Below, piece after piece: positions 24,120 to 36,735 of a stretch of DNA of 64,000 nucleotides. The notes beneath the pieces are model-generated. The model ran no database searches. It saw nothing but the letters and a program-made list of their open reading frames with translations, and was not told where the DNA came from. This DNA is from Triplophysa rosa (taxonomy: Eukaryota; Chordata; Actinopteri; Cypriniformes; Nemacheilidae). The stretch covers positions 23,553,572-23,617,571 of the forward strand of contig NC_079899.1 of assembly GCF_024868665.1 (NCBI RefSeq), in the 5' to 3' direction. A program made the translations under genes and the position numbers. The stretch's first letter is position 1. Each line of letters starts with the position of its first letter.

Positions 24120-27100
24120 CCCTCATTAATATCTTATCTATCAAACATTCTTGAGGATCTTTTTGTTATAAAGAGACAAAAACAGCCAGAGCTATATTTA
24201 AGACCCAGTATTCGGTGATGTGCATTTCTTTTCAGAAGGCCAACATCTCACATATTTCAATATCAAAGTTCTTCGGGTTATTCATATTTCTGGGTCATAG
24301 GGTCAAACCCATGTGTATGGGTGTAATTCTCATTTGGCCATCGGAATACAGCTCTTATCCAGTTTCTAGTTTTTCCCGGGAATCTTTATACAAAGCTTCA
24401 GGTAACATCGGACCGCAGACAGAACGGCTCCAGACTGCTTGTTAACCTTGAAGTCATATAAAACCAAAGAGGTGCAGGACTTCTTTTTGTGGCCAAATGA
24501 GCTGGAACCTTCTAGACGTCTGTCTGCCCTATTTTCATTCCTAGAAACGTCACTCTCTTAGCCCAGCGTCTATGGCAAGAACAATGAGCAAATAAAAGAG
24601 TCCATACGTTCTCTCCAGACCAAATCCTCAGTGCACTGAGACCAGTTGGATAGTATCAACATTCATGGAAGGAAAGACTGAAGAACATTTGCATTCCTTA
24701 AAAGGTTTTCTAAGTTGCTTCTTAAAAAATCCTTCAAAGAAATAAAAAAAGAGTCCAATGTTGACATATAGTATAAAATTACATGAATGCAAAGCATTGC
24801 TCTAGTTTGCTCTTGAAAGAATCAAATGAGAAATGTTTAAGTTAAAACTTATTCATTGTAGATTTTATACATCTTTATAAAAAGAATATATCGGTTGAAG
24901 TCGTTGTTTTGGTTTGTTTCTCGTCACTTCAAACAAAATTCAATTGAGCCACTATGAGCGGATGGACCAATTTAACAATGTCTTTAGTACTTTTCTGGAC
25001 CTTGACAACAACTATAATCATTATGTCTATGAGGAGGCCTGGAAATCTCTCGGATGTCACCTAAAATATCTTTATTTGTGCTCCGAAGACGCCGGGAGGT
25101 CTCAAAACATGTTTAACGTCATGTGGGTGAGTAAAAAATCACACAAATTTGATTTTGGGATGAACTTACCCTTTAAGCATGTATTTTCTGCAACACTAGC
25201 ATCACCAAAATAGAAATGCAAAAATGATGACAAACAGGTTTTACAAAATATGTTTTTCATTACTGATACTGCTCTTGTTTTGTAATGTTTATCCCACTGT
25301 CTTTATTTTGTCAAGAGTCTTGCTGACATTCTGCTCCGCCCTTATATTTTCCAGCTGGTCAGGAGAGCTCTGCCTGCAGCTTCATCTATGAAGATCTTAT
25401 TAACAGTTGTTTATTTTAACATCCATTGCAGCTGCAAGAATTCACCAGAAGTGAAGACCACATCAAAGAATCACGAATCGTCAAAACAAGCCACTTTCCT
25501 TTTCTCACAATGGCGACAGCGTGAAAATATTAATGGGCTAGGAGTCTGACACTCTTACAAACTGATATAATATACACATTTTTATAGGTATTTTGGGCAG
25601 AATTCAAAAAGAATGATGTGAACTCGTATCAAAGGTTTTATTTGCTTTCCATTTAGTCTCATAGCTGTTAAGGAGAAACAATTGAGATTACCAAAATCTC
25701 ATTTGCGGATTGTCTTTTCTATGGGAAGTTAAATATATCTAGATAAAGCCATGCTTGTTTGCTCTTTCTTTCTCTCAGCCATGCCCAGAACGGTAAAAAT
25801 TGACCCCCCATGGCTTGAAAATCTTTCATCTTTTCCTCCGATTGATTTTAGTTTTCTTTTTCTCCTGCTCCCCACTGTCAAAGCCATAATAAGAAGCTCT
25901 GCTTTATTATGAAAAACAGTAAACGTGTTTAAAAGACGTGACATCCACTTTGTCACTGCGGCCCTTTGTGATTCCATAACAGAAAACTGAGACGAGTTCG
26001 TGGTCGTGGTCGCCTTTCACTTCCAAACAAAACATCGGCTGGAAGTTGCTTCTGGCATTGAACTTTGGACAAATAAGATATTGTGTCTGACTACACGCTT
26101 TTGTCAGCGTGAAAAAAACACAAATTCAATGTGCATGTCAATCACTTGACTTTTCACCAGTGGGTCTTCTTAAATGTGAATTTGAGAGGTTGACAAGCAG
26201 ATGGTCGCTATTAAATCTAATTACACCAAAGACTGTTCAGTGCCGAACGCATTTGCTTTGGAATGTAATTCAATGTTTCCCACTGACCCGGAATCTCTCA
26301 CGCAAAACTGATTTCGTAAGGAAACAAGCTACGACAAGATATTTATTTTCCTCTTGCGTTTTGTGTATTGCGTAGTTTAACAAGTGATTGACAGACGCAG
26401 ACCTCACTCTGTGTGTTATTTTCAAGTCTGTCTGGGACGTATAATGCATTGTTACCATTGGGGAAAAAACCTGCTGATATTCCACGGTGACGCAAATGGG
26501 AAAGGACAAAGAAAAGAAGGCCATGGCCTACGGTAAACAAAACCAGATCTCGGCAAGACTTTGGGTAAACATCTTTAAAGTTAATGAATCACATGTACAA
26601 CTTTTTATTTTGGGTTCAATAATAGCACAGTGAAAAGCGTGTTTATTTCGTAAATCACCAGTAAACACATTAGTTAATCTAAATCTATTGTGCGGATGTG
26701 GAGCCTATTTGCTGTAATGTTAGGCCGTTCACACATGGATGTGAATTGCACTGGTTGACTCTGAAGGGGTTGCCCATTACACATCACTGATGACTCTAGG
26801 GTGGCTGGTGCTTTTCAAAGACACGCTTATCAACACTTTTGCCTTTTAGGGGAGTAAGACTCATGAACTAAATAGTCTGAGAATGTGTTTTAGGTTATGA
26901 TAGACCACAGATGATGTTATCAACTGCTGAAGTCTGTATACAACAACAGTAAGATAGGAAGTCTGCAGAATGTATGTATGCAGAAAAAAAACACCTCCCG
27001 GTTTCTATATGTACTGTATATACTACATACAGTGTGTACTTTATGAGATCCACCAGTGTCTTGATTCCACAGTGCCCTTTGTTGCTGATCTGTTGCATAT

Positions 27101-30100
27101 TCCGTCGCCATGGAAATTGGAATTATAAGGTTCTATCTGCATTTCTGAAGTTTTGAGATGTTGAGCTTCAACGTTTTTGCATTCCATTTTACTTTGTAAA
27201 GTCCCAAAATGTACACAGCTTGAAGAAAAAACATCACATAATGTATAGAAGTTGTCACTGAAAAGGAATACATAAATAATAAAGAACTCAATTTTGACAG
27301 AAAAATGGCAGATAGAACCTAATTCCAAGGCGACGCTTTGTGCTAAGTGACCATTTGGTAAATTAAGAACTTTATAGTTCATTACTACAGTGTAAATTTT
27401 CAGTTGTAATTTTGTTTACTTAGTTGGCTGTGCGTGTTAAACAAGGAAAGAAGGAACTATTTCAACAGAAAACGACACACTATTTACTTCAATGATTATT
27501 TACAAACTGTTGTCTCGTTTCTCTGAAATATCAAAATAAATCTGTCATAACCGTATGGGTTGTCTGTCATATTAAGGCCTACATGTATGGATGCATACTT
27601 AAAAACTTCATAGACAAGTTTATCACATATTTGGCATACTTAGGATATGAATTATTGTGCATTTATCCTATTTAGGATTAATATAATTTTTTTCCTGCTG
27701 TAAAATTAAATTGGTTTTACAAGTAATTTCGATGATATTAATTCTGAGTTACTGTAACTCTGTAAACAGTTGACAATTATTGAACTTATTCAGATGAGTT
27801 GAAGTAATTTTGTAATGTTAAACCTATTTTGCCATGACTTATTGATCACGTTATTTTTTACAGCATATGTAAATTGACATGCTAGGACATTTTAGACTTT
27901 ATACAACAAAGCAGGCCAGACATTTTTTGACGACAAATTTTTTTGAGACTTTCAAAATACTTGAAAATGTAAGTGTGATGTCATGTAAGTGCTAACATCT
28001 GTCTACGCAAAATCATTTATTTTTAGCCTTCATATGATACCAACAGTTGAATATGATCTACATGAATGTAAATAAGAAAACCTTGCATCTTCACTTTGAT
28101 TGATTGCCTAAAATATAAAAGAACCCATGCTATGTATTTATATACTCCACAAACGTCTTTATAGACCAAGGGCTCGTGCTTTAATGTCTGTGTTTAGTGG
28201 TGATGTCGGCACCAGGTTATATTAATCATACTAAAGGTTTGGACATCATATATGGAAAGTCATTTAACAGCGATAACCACAGCTGTGCTCCATGAAAGAA
28301 GCTTTCCTACAGACATAATTGGCTAAACCTCTTCATACTGATAAAAAATTACAGATTTTAGCTGACGCCGCTGACTAAAAACTCAACGCTGCTCTCTCGG
28401 ACAGGAAATGAAAACAGCATGAAATCTGTTAAGGGCAAACCGGCTTCCGTCCCTAGCGACTGTGTATTTTTATAATGTTCTCTCATGATCGATTGCGAGA
28501 ACATCGATGGGCCAGCCAGTTGTCCCCAGCTGGTATAGTGGTCGTGGTTCACCGCAGAATTCACGGTTCTTTATGGTACGCAATTCAGAGGGACCTTACA
28601 GAGAACAGAGCTTGACTTATAGACTTAAAGCAATACTGAATTGCTTTAATTCTTTTATGAGTGACCTTTCTGGTGAGCTGCTTTGAAGGTTGAGGTAAGC
28701 AAAGAAAATAAAGTTGGAGACGATAACAGTGCAACCGAAACCAGTGAGTTTGGATACCTCACTTGCATTTATACAGATTTAGTGAAAGGTACTTAAAAAA
28801 AATAGAATAATGCTTCTCTATGTAATATGTTTAATGTTATATTTATTATTTAGCACATTCATTCCATGGATTATTTATGAAGTGCTTAATATATCGAGTA
28901 AGCACTAAAGATGTCAATTCATAGAAGGAAACGTTCAGAAAACATTCAAACAACCTATTCTTCACTGGCAACATGTGCTGTCGGACTGCTGTATTCGCGC
29001 AAAAATAATAATACAATAAGCGAGAGGCTTCTATGCTTCTATGCTTTGATTTACCCATAAATATGCTGGTGCACATAGTGCCAGGTTTGACATCTTTGAC
29101 GCCAAATGGTTCTTGTGTAAGATCGGTTTTTGCATTTTATGGGAAAAAAACGACCGAAGGTTTACAGACAGAGGATAAGTAAATAATGGCAGTTGCTTTC
29201 TCATTAGTGTGGTTTTGCTGTAATGCATTTCACATTGTCTATCATCTTGGCAAATCTTTAGATGTCACCGGCCATGCCGTTAAACAAATGGGGTTTTTAA
29301 TTTGGCTAATGGCTTTAAGATCCACCTCAGAAGAAAGAAGCAGTCTGATAAGGGAAAAGACTAATACAACTCCCAGCATGCCTCTGTCAAACTACAGTTA
29401 TCTCAGAGTTTACAGGGATGAAGAAATGCTGGGTGGACTATCCTAAGATCTATTTAGATGCTTTATCTAAACTGATCAAACTTTGTCCCAATGTTAGTTT
29501 GTTCAACAGATTACGACTATTTTACATAATCCCCAAATGGTATCTTTTCTAGAAGACACATAACATACATTTCAGTATGCATTGCAAGGTGGCTTTCACC
29601 CGAGTATATAAAAATTTTCAAAACAAATAGTCAATCCGTTAATTTAAGCCTCACCAAATTGACACTCACCCATTTGTATCAAAGGAAAAACACTATTGTT
29701 TAATGCTATTGTTACATTTCATCCATATGTTCAAATTGCGCAATCTTCCAAAACCACCCACTCTCAAGTGTTCAATTAGATGTTGATGTACATAGTTGAG
29801 TATTCACACAGTTCCTTGGTTCAAAATTCCATGATGCAAAGCCACGAAGTAAATCTTCAGTGTGTAATTAAATGTGTTAGCCGTCCCTGTGGATGGACTC
29901 GTTACTGAGTCACTGCGCTTTCGTCTTTGTGTGCCGCTCAACCTACGCACTCCAGTCGACCTTGGGGACCGCGGGGTCACCGCGGATGCTCTGTGTCGTT
30001 TCCAAGAGAGTGAATATGTCTTGCAGAACCGTAATGGGTGCAGAGAACTCTTCACATTTACAATTTTTCCTCTCGGGCTGTCAGCGCTGTGTTAGGGATG

Positions 30101-31420
30101 TGGTTGCTATGGCAACGCAGTAGCGCTGTCTGACAGCAATTGAGGAAAGGCTGCAGTGTTGTACTTTGGGTTTGGTATGTGCAGTGATAATTTGCAGGCT
30201 TGCAGACGTTGTTCATGGACGGATGTCTAGTTTGTTTCTCCTGAAAGCTGCCAGGGTGTCTGGCACATTGTTCTTAAAGGATCAGTGACCTTGTAGAAGT
30301 GCTTAAAGTAATACGTATCATGTGTCGGACATCATTACTCGGACTGTAGTTGTATATAAATACACACACATAGACAAACAGTGACATGTAGAGAAGCAAC
30401 AGTGTTAGCTGTAATTAAAGACATGGATGTTTAGTCAAATTTAAACATGGATTTTCGTCCATTTGATGGAAGCCAAACGATGTGTTAAAGAAATCTGTTT
30501 GAGAACCATTCATTTTGTCATTTATTTAATCTTTTTTGTATTTAATGCTAGTCGTGGTGCAGAAGTTATGCACTTTTTCTTCACATTTATGAATAATAAC
30601 GGTAATATAAAATAAGCTATTCATTAGCCACGTAATATAGTTAACTTTAGGTTAAGGTTTTAGGCTTATAAACACCACTTTATATATAGTTATAAGGCTT
30701 TTGGGGACGTTTTGGATATTATGATGTGGTTTTAATACAAACATATAATCACATTTAAAGATTCAACCCTCGGTCGCATACACACCCACACAAGTAGCAA
30801 TAAAACACACACACATTTTCCTCGAGGCATTTGTGCCCAAGGAAGATGATTTCATTACAATATTAATAACTACACGTGAATCATTCGTTCCAGGCTAAAT
30901 GTTCCACGGGCACACCGCCTTCGGGGAAAAAAAGCGGTTGACACTGCTACACACAGTGGACACACACATACGCAAACACATGACCCCAGAGCAGGGACCT
31001 GGCATCGCCGTGTGGGGACGTCTCTTTGTCACCATGTGGTCAAGGCTGAGTAGATTCACGCTGCGTATTGTAATCTGACAGATCGGAGCATTCGAGTGTG
31101 CCCTGATGGGGTGAACATTTGGGTGTCTTATCAGTTTGGGGATTAGAGTTCATTTCTAGGACACCCTTTATTTGATCGAAAATGCATATCCTGAGACAAT
31201 GGGGGGGTTAAGTAGAAACCGTGTCGATGCATCCGACCCCAGACGATACGACTCGTGTACCCTCGCTAATTCCATTGTATTGACAAGCAGCATTGATGGA
31301 GTATGTTGACTGAGGTCATAATGGTGGGCAATGATATATAATTGAGTTATGAGAAGAAATATGTGAAAATTAGTGTCTAATTTGACAGGAAGAACCTGGA
31401 ATTATATATGTATTAATTAT
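24120..31420. other. Long non-genic tract
   Basis: Seven kilobases have no supported exon, RNA gene or intact transposon. A right-end fragment of the AAAGGGATA-type MITE lies at about 25125-25176. The segment 29180-29330 is unique and homeodomain-site-rich (CATTAGTG, TTTTTAATTTGG, GGCTAATGG), making it a candidate regulatory block. All open frames are short and featureless. Confidence 0.45.
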
Positions 31421-31421
31421 G

Positions 31422-31455
<34 letters not shown>

Positions 31456-31468
31456 CACGCACACACAA
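31421..31468. repeat. (AT)n/(AC)n microsatellite
   Basis: An AT dinucleotide run is followed by a short ACACAC run. Confidence 0.9.
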
Positions 31469-31618
31469 TTTTATGTATTTTACTTTTATTTCAAGAAAAT
31501 GAAGGGTACTCATTGAACGTGATAAACTTGCTCCCAGAATGCAAGGGTAGTTCTGGGTGGTTGCTAGGGCATTTTAAAGTGGTTGCTAAGGTGTTTTGGG
31601 TAGATAGGTGGTTGCTTA

Positions 31619-31733
31619 TTATCCTATAGCTCAATTGGTACATCAATGGTTTCATTTCCATTCCACAAATCGCATTGCTTGAATGTGCTTTAAGTTGCTT
31701 TGGATAAAAGCATCTGTCAAATGCGTAAATGCA
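31619..31733 (+). mobile_element. tRNA-derived SINE
   Basis: TATAGCTCAATTGGTACATC resembles a tRNA A box (TAGCTCAGTGGTAGAGCA in intact members). The 3' part, TTTAAGTTGCTTTGGATAAA then AGCATCTGTCAAATG, is the standard fish SINE tail. The B-box region is shortened, so this copy is degenerate. It is transcriptionally plus-oriented. Confidence 0.7.
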
Positions 31734-34144
31734 CAAAACATGCTTGTCCCTGTGATATTCTACTTCAGTAAAATGCTAAAGTATACAGTTATGCCTATCC
31801 TTAGCAATAGTTATGAGAAAAGGCAATGTTTGGGTTTAACATACACTATAACCATAATGTCATTCGCTTTTCCCAGTCATACTTTAAAATGTTTAAACTA
31901 ATAGAGACACGACCATTAGTGTTTAACATTTGAAACAAAAATTGCTCAGCCACCTCTAACCCCCCGCTTCTTTTCTGAGTGTAGCATTACACCGAATTAC
32001 GCCGACAATGTGGTCCCGTCCTTTAGCTGTAGAAGACAATTAAAGGCTCTCTCTGTACTTTGACTGACATCCCATTTAGTTTTACTGACGTGAGTCTAGT
32101 CTAGTTTATCTGTGAGACACATCTGTGGACCGGACAGGTTGATTGACCGCTCTTGTTTGTGTGCTAGTGCATGTCCGGGTGGAGACAGCGTGTGCTCGCG
32201 TTAAATATTCTATCTCTTGTATTGCACCCAGCGGCAGGTTAGATTAAACCCATTCAGCTGATGTTTAGCTCCGGTGAACCCTGCTGCTGGTGTCTGGAGT
32301 GGAAACATAGCATCATAAATGTAGTCTCATCTCAGTTTTAATGGGCTTTTTTCAGTGCATGCAGTTCTTAAAAATATTAATTACAGCATAGTCATGCAGT
32401 GGGTTCTCAACAGAACATCTCTTTGTTGTCTGGTTTTAGGATAAAAATAAATCCCGTGTTTACGATAATCTTGCTGTTTTAATCCACGCTGCAGCCCATT
32501 GTTAATGTGGACACTGTTTAAAGCTCTTGATTGTCTCTCTATTGTTTTTGTTCGACAGCGTGTTGGGTTTGTTTTTGTCTATTGATGCATGAGTATTTGC
32601 TTTTCACATGCGTAGTGACGCTCATTACAAGACTTTGTTGCTATAGTCTCCAACCAAGACCTACAGTATGTTGACCACAGTATTTAATGTGTGTCACACA
32701 TTTACTGTATGTGGTTAATGAGGGAAAGACTATTTTTGTGCTTAATGAATTCTTAATGAATGCCAATTAACAATGTATATTAAATGCAAAGGATGCATGA
32801 CTTTAAATGTCCCCATGAAATCAAAATGACAGGTTGGATTATAATTATATATATATTTTTTTTATGTTATTATATATTTTATTTTGTTTTATAAAAATGT
32901 ACTCATTCTGCTCATAATAATTATTATTATTATTTTGATCCAATACTTTACTTTACTTTACTTTTAAAATTTTGTTTTAATTGACTCATTCCGCTCATTT
33001 TCCATAATGGTCTTTAAAAACAACTGCATATAAGATCAGAACTACACGAGGGTGAGTAAATCATGTCAATTAACATCTTTTTAAAATCCATGTTTCTGGT
33101 TGATTACAGTGTGAATAGCCTCCAAATACTTCTAGTTTAGTCCTGCTGATATTCGTCTACAGCATCTCTGAACACAAGCCGGGCACAGAAAACAGCAGAA
33201 TTCCAATATGAAGTGGAAAACAAAAACACCATCATCATACGATAATGGAATAAGTGCAAGCATGTGATTCTGATGACATTTCACTCCACATTCCTGAACT
33301 TCTGCAGCAGTAAAGCAAGGTTATCTACAGCACCCTGGCTGTCAAAGTATGCACGCTAATGTCAGATTGTAACATTGTTGAAATGTGAATGCAGGATCAG
33401 AAATGAAATTATTAATATAATGCAGAGGAAAAATGCTCCCATTATGAACGTTTTGAGGCTTTTTTGTTTGGAATATTATTCTATTCATGGTTAAACATTG
33501 TTGTGCATTAAATATGAGGTGATTAAAGAATTAAAGAATTGTGCTAATTGAAATGCACCCACATAGCAAAGCACTAAAAATAACCAAACTACCTTAACAA
33601 CCGCATAGCAACGACCTGCCACCCACAACAGCCGTGCAGCCATGTTTTCTATACGATCAAGCGGCGCTCATATTTTCCTCTGCAAATCTAGTCAAATCTG
33701 GTCTCCTTTTCTTCATAGCAGAGACTTGAGTCTGGGACACCGCTGACCAAGCATTACGGATAAATAAATTGTGCGTCATAGCGGTTTTAGGTGAATGCTC
33801 TTGCAAATGAATAACGCACAATGAGTTCCAGGCCGTGGAATGCCTGATTGCCATCGCTGATGAGTGTACCGCCTGACCTCTGAATTCGTTCGCCTTCGGT
33901 TTCGTTTGTCAGCTGCAACCATCATTTGACTTTATCATGTGGGTTCCTTCTGTGCCGCAGAGGCCTTCTGTCTGCTTCTGTCATTAAATGCTGGCCCGCC
34001 AACAGGAACGTCGAGAAGCCAAGCATTAGATTGAACGTCTTGTTTAGTTAAGCTCTGCAGCCTTCTCCGAAACAAACCCCTTCATGCGATAATTTCATTT
34101 AACTCCTAAAAATCATATTCACACTTAATTCTTTCTAACTCTTT
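31734..34144. other. Non-genic tract
   Basis: No gene is supported. A decayed TGTCCCCATGAAATCAAAAT repeat end lies at 32807, followed by low-complexity TTTACTTTACTTTAC near 32940. An inverted GGTTGCTAGG-type block lies at about 33585-33630. Confidence 0.45.
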
Positions 34145-34382
34145 GGCCCGGTTGCACAGACAAGGATAGTCCCAGACTAAAATGAATGTGTGACCTGTCT
34201 TAACTGAATATAACTTGCCCAGAAATATCTTAAAATATATTAGTGCCATTGTTTTGTCTCAAGATGCACACCAGTAGTGTATTCTTCTAAGGCATTTTTA
34301 TAAAAGCGACTTACAGTAAATATCTTAATTCAACTAAGGCACAGTCCTGGTTTAAGCTAAGCCGTGTCTGTGAAACCGGGCC
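34145..34382. mobile_element. MITE with GGCCCGGTTTCACAGAC ends, unpatched copy
   Basis: GGCCCGGTTGCACAGACAAG on the left is inverse to TGTCTGTGAAACCGGGCC on the right. It aligns throughout with 9410-9702 but lacks the 66-bp segment found there. Confidence 0.8.
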
Positions 34383-34739
34383 TTTATTTTGTAACTCTCT
34401 TAAATCAACACAAGCTAATTTATCCTGTAGTTCATAAACCACATCATGTGACACTTCAATCCAGGATTTTATTTCTGGTTTGTGTTGAATCTCAGCATGT
34501 TGCTATGCGGATGCTGGAGGTAGGTGGTTTCTAGGGTGTTGCCAGGTTGTGTTCTGGTCTGTGCCTACTAGCCCAAATCTGTATTTTGGTTTCTAGACGT
34601 TCTTCTCCTGAAATGCATATTGATCGGATTTATTTGCCGTTCGATCGTCCGCATCTGTTCATAAGATTTTATTTATAGTCGGTAGCATAAACAGCGTGAG
34701 AAACGTTACAAGGCGAAGTTTAATACTTAAGAGGGCTTT

Positions 34740-35134
34740 GTTCAAATCACTGAGGTCCAGTGTATGAAATTTAGCACCATCTAGCGGTGAGGTTGCAAAT
34801 TGCAACCAACGGCTCACCCCTCCCTTTCGAAAGCACTATGGCGGATGAAACAGGACTAAGATGTTGTCACGTTTTCGCTTCTTTGCCAAAGGAGATAATG
34901 TATTTATGAAACAGACTCTGTAGAGCAGTTTGTCTGTTTAGGGCCACTGTAGAAACAACATGGCGGATTCCATGCAAGGGCACCCACGGTTTATGTAAAT
35001 AGAAATAGCTCATTCTAAGGTAATAAAAACATAACGCTTTAGTATGTAAGGTCTTTATCAACCTCTGAAGACATAGTTATGTATATTATAATGCATTTCT
35101 GTCAAGATCCTCCAAAAAATGACTCACAGAACCT
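34740..35134. repeat. Decayed dispersed repeat (CACCATCTAGCGGTGAG type)
   Basis: AGCACCATCTAGCGGTGAGG, then TTGCAACCAACGGCTCACC and CTCCCTTTCGAAA, are recognisable from a common cyprinid repeat. The right end near 35134 (CACAGAACCTTTGGG) is less certain. Confidence 0.5.
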
Positions 35135-35985
35135 TTGGGTATGAAACATAGCATTCCATTTTGCTAATGGTCTTATCAGACGGCGCTAACAAAGCAAGTA
35201 TGTAAGTGCACGCATACTTGTCATAGATTTATAGACCTCCACTCTGAGGTACTGTAGAGGGGTCGGTGAAATTTTCCTGTTGGGAGCACATATGATGGCG
35301 GTCGATATTCATCTCCTTTGAATAACCTTCCAGCAAAACAGCAAGCAATTTCTGGGTGCAGCAAAGACAGAGAGAGAGTGAATGTTACATTTATGAGGCC
35401 AGCTATGTGTATACAAAGAGGTTCTTGTGCAGTCGTGGTGGGGGTAGAGCAGGCCTGATGAGCTTCATAATCCAGATATGAGATACGGGATGAAAATGGA
35501 GCCAATGTTTTTGTTTTGATTTTCCTGGGCCAGATAAGACGGATCTCTCACAAAACAATTAGACGCTGCTTGTTTTGCTTTTTAATGTTTGGACATGGTG
35601 AAATTGCTCGCATAATCAAACAAGCCTAAACAAACATGCTCTGTACAACGGTGTTCAGGAAGACGCTAATAGAGAAAAAATAAATCAATAACTCTAAAGT
35701 TCAGCTGGGGGTATTTTTGGGGAATGGCTTGACGTGCAGCAGAACTGAAAACAATTGAAAACAGACATGAGCCTCTCTGAACTCCTTTGGAAAACTGTAG
35801 AGGGTTGCATCTTCCATGTGAAATGAAAATCACATGGCACATGTTCTGTTTTGACAACAGCAGTGATAGCATCCAAAAAATACACAGTGTAGCATTCCTA
35901 ACTTACATTAATCACTTTCACAGTGTATGAGCTCCACCTGATCCCATCAGATCCAGTTGCACATACTTTTAAAACAGTGCAAAAT
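35135..35985. other. Non-genic tract
   Basis: Nothing can be supported. In particular, no galectin-type coding exon could be seen upstream of the galectin 3'-UTR remnant that follows. Confidence 0.5.
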
Positions 35986-35989
35986 ATTA

Positions 35990-36575
35990 ATTATCTGCTG
36001 TCTTAAGAGAAATATTTCAATGTGTAAAAAGTATGGTTATCTGTCAGTGTAAGAGAAATTCTTATTTCTTTTTTAGAACAACTAAAATTTGCATTTTTGG
36101 AGTTAGATGTGGATTTGTGTGTATTGGGTTCCGTCATATATCATCTTATGAAGCTGAATCATCCTTGTTGGTCTTCACACATTTAACCTACCTCATCTAT
36201 CAACCAATCAAATATGACCTCTGAAACTTGTCACCCCGCTGCCAATTGAAAGTACTTGAGTGACCCCTAGTGTTAATAAAATATATTGCTCTTTTTAAAT
36301 ATTTTGTGTCGGCCGTTTTGTGGTTCTTTCAGATGTTATGCCAACATTTAGATGAAATATAACGTAAATTTTGCACGTGCACTATATTCGTATATAAATC
36401 ATTAGAATTTTACGAAATGTTTTGAAAAAATGGTAGCCATTTTGTTGTTAGCTTTCCGTAAAATGATGACAAATGTAATTATGATAGTTGTGAATAATTA
36501 TGATGACTGAATGCATAAAAAAGTTTACGGAAAAAAGTGTGCCAAATTTGAACAAAGGCTTAAAAAACCTCGTGA
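35990..36575 (+). pseudogene. 3'-UTR and spacer remnant of a third galectin-3 copy
   Basis: The segment 36110-36300 aligns with the 3' UTR of the first intact galectin gene (about 42337-42475). Shared words in order include GATGAAGCTGAATPattern-type blocks (ATGAAGCTGAAT), TTTAACCTACCT, AACCAATCAAATATGA, CTCTGAA, GTTAATAAA and ATATTGCTC. Further on, TTGAACAAAGGCTT at about 36550 matches the spacer at about 42667. No coding exon survives upstream. I infer a deleted tandem member that kept only its tail and downstream spacer. Confidence 0.65.
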
Positions 36576-36614
36576 AAATACGAGTGACGTCATATGTCAC
36601 TGAGCAAGAGCAGG

Positions 36615-36735
36615 TGCGTCATCTAGTGGAAATACTGTGCAGTACATAGCTGCAGTGCAGAACTCTTTTCTTTTGAAATGAGAGGTGAGATAAAGAAAAA
36701 CAAAACAAAGATCGATCTATCATTATTATTGCATG
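36615..36735 (+). repeat. Left arm of long inverted repeat
   Basis: The arm runs from GCGTCATCTAGTGGA through TTTTCTTTTGAAATGAGAGG and AAGATCGATCTATCATTATT. The reverse complement lies at 40144-40275. The arm is interrupted after ATTGCATG by the hAT element and resumes at 38929 (ATTGCATGTCAGTAATGTTT). Confidence 0.8.
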
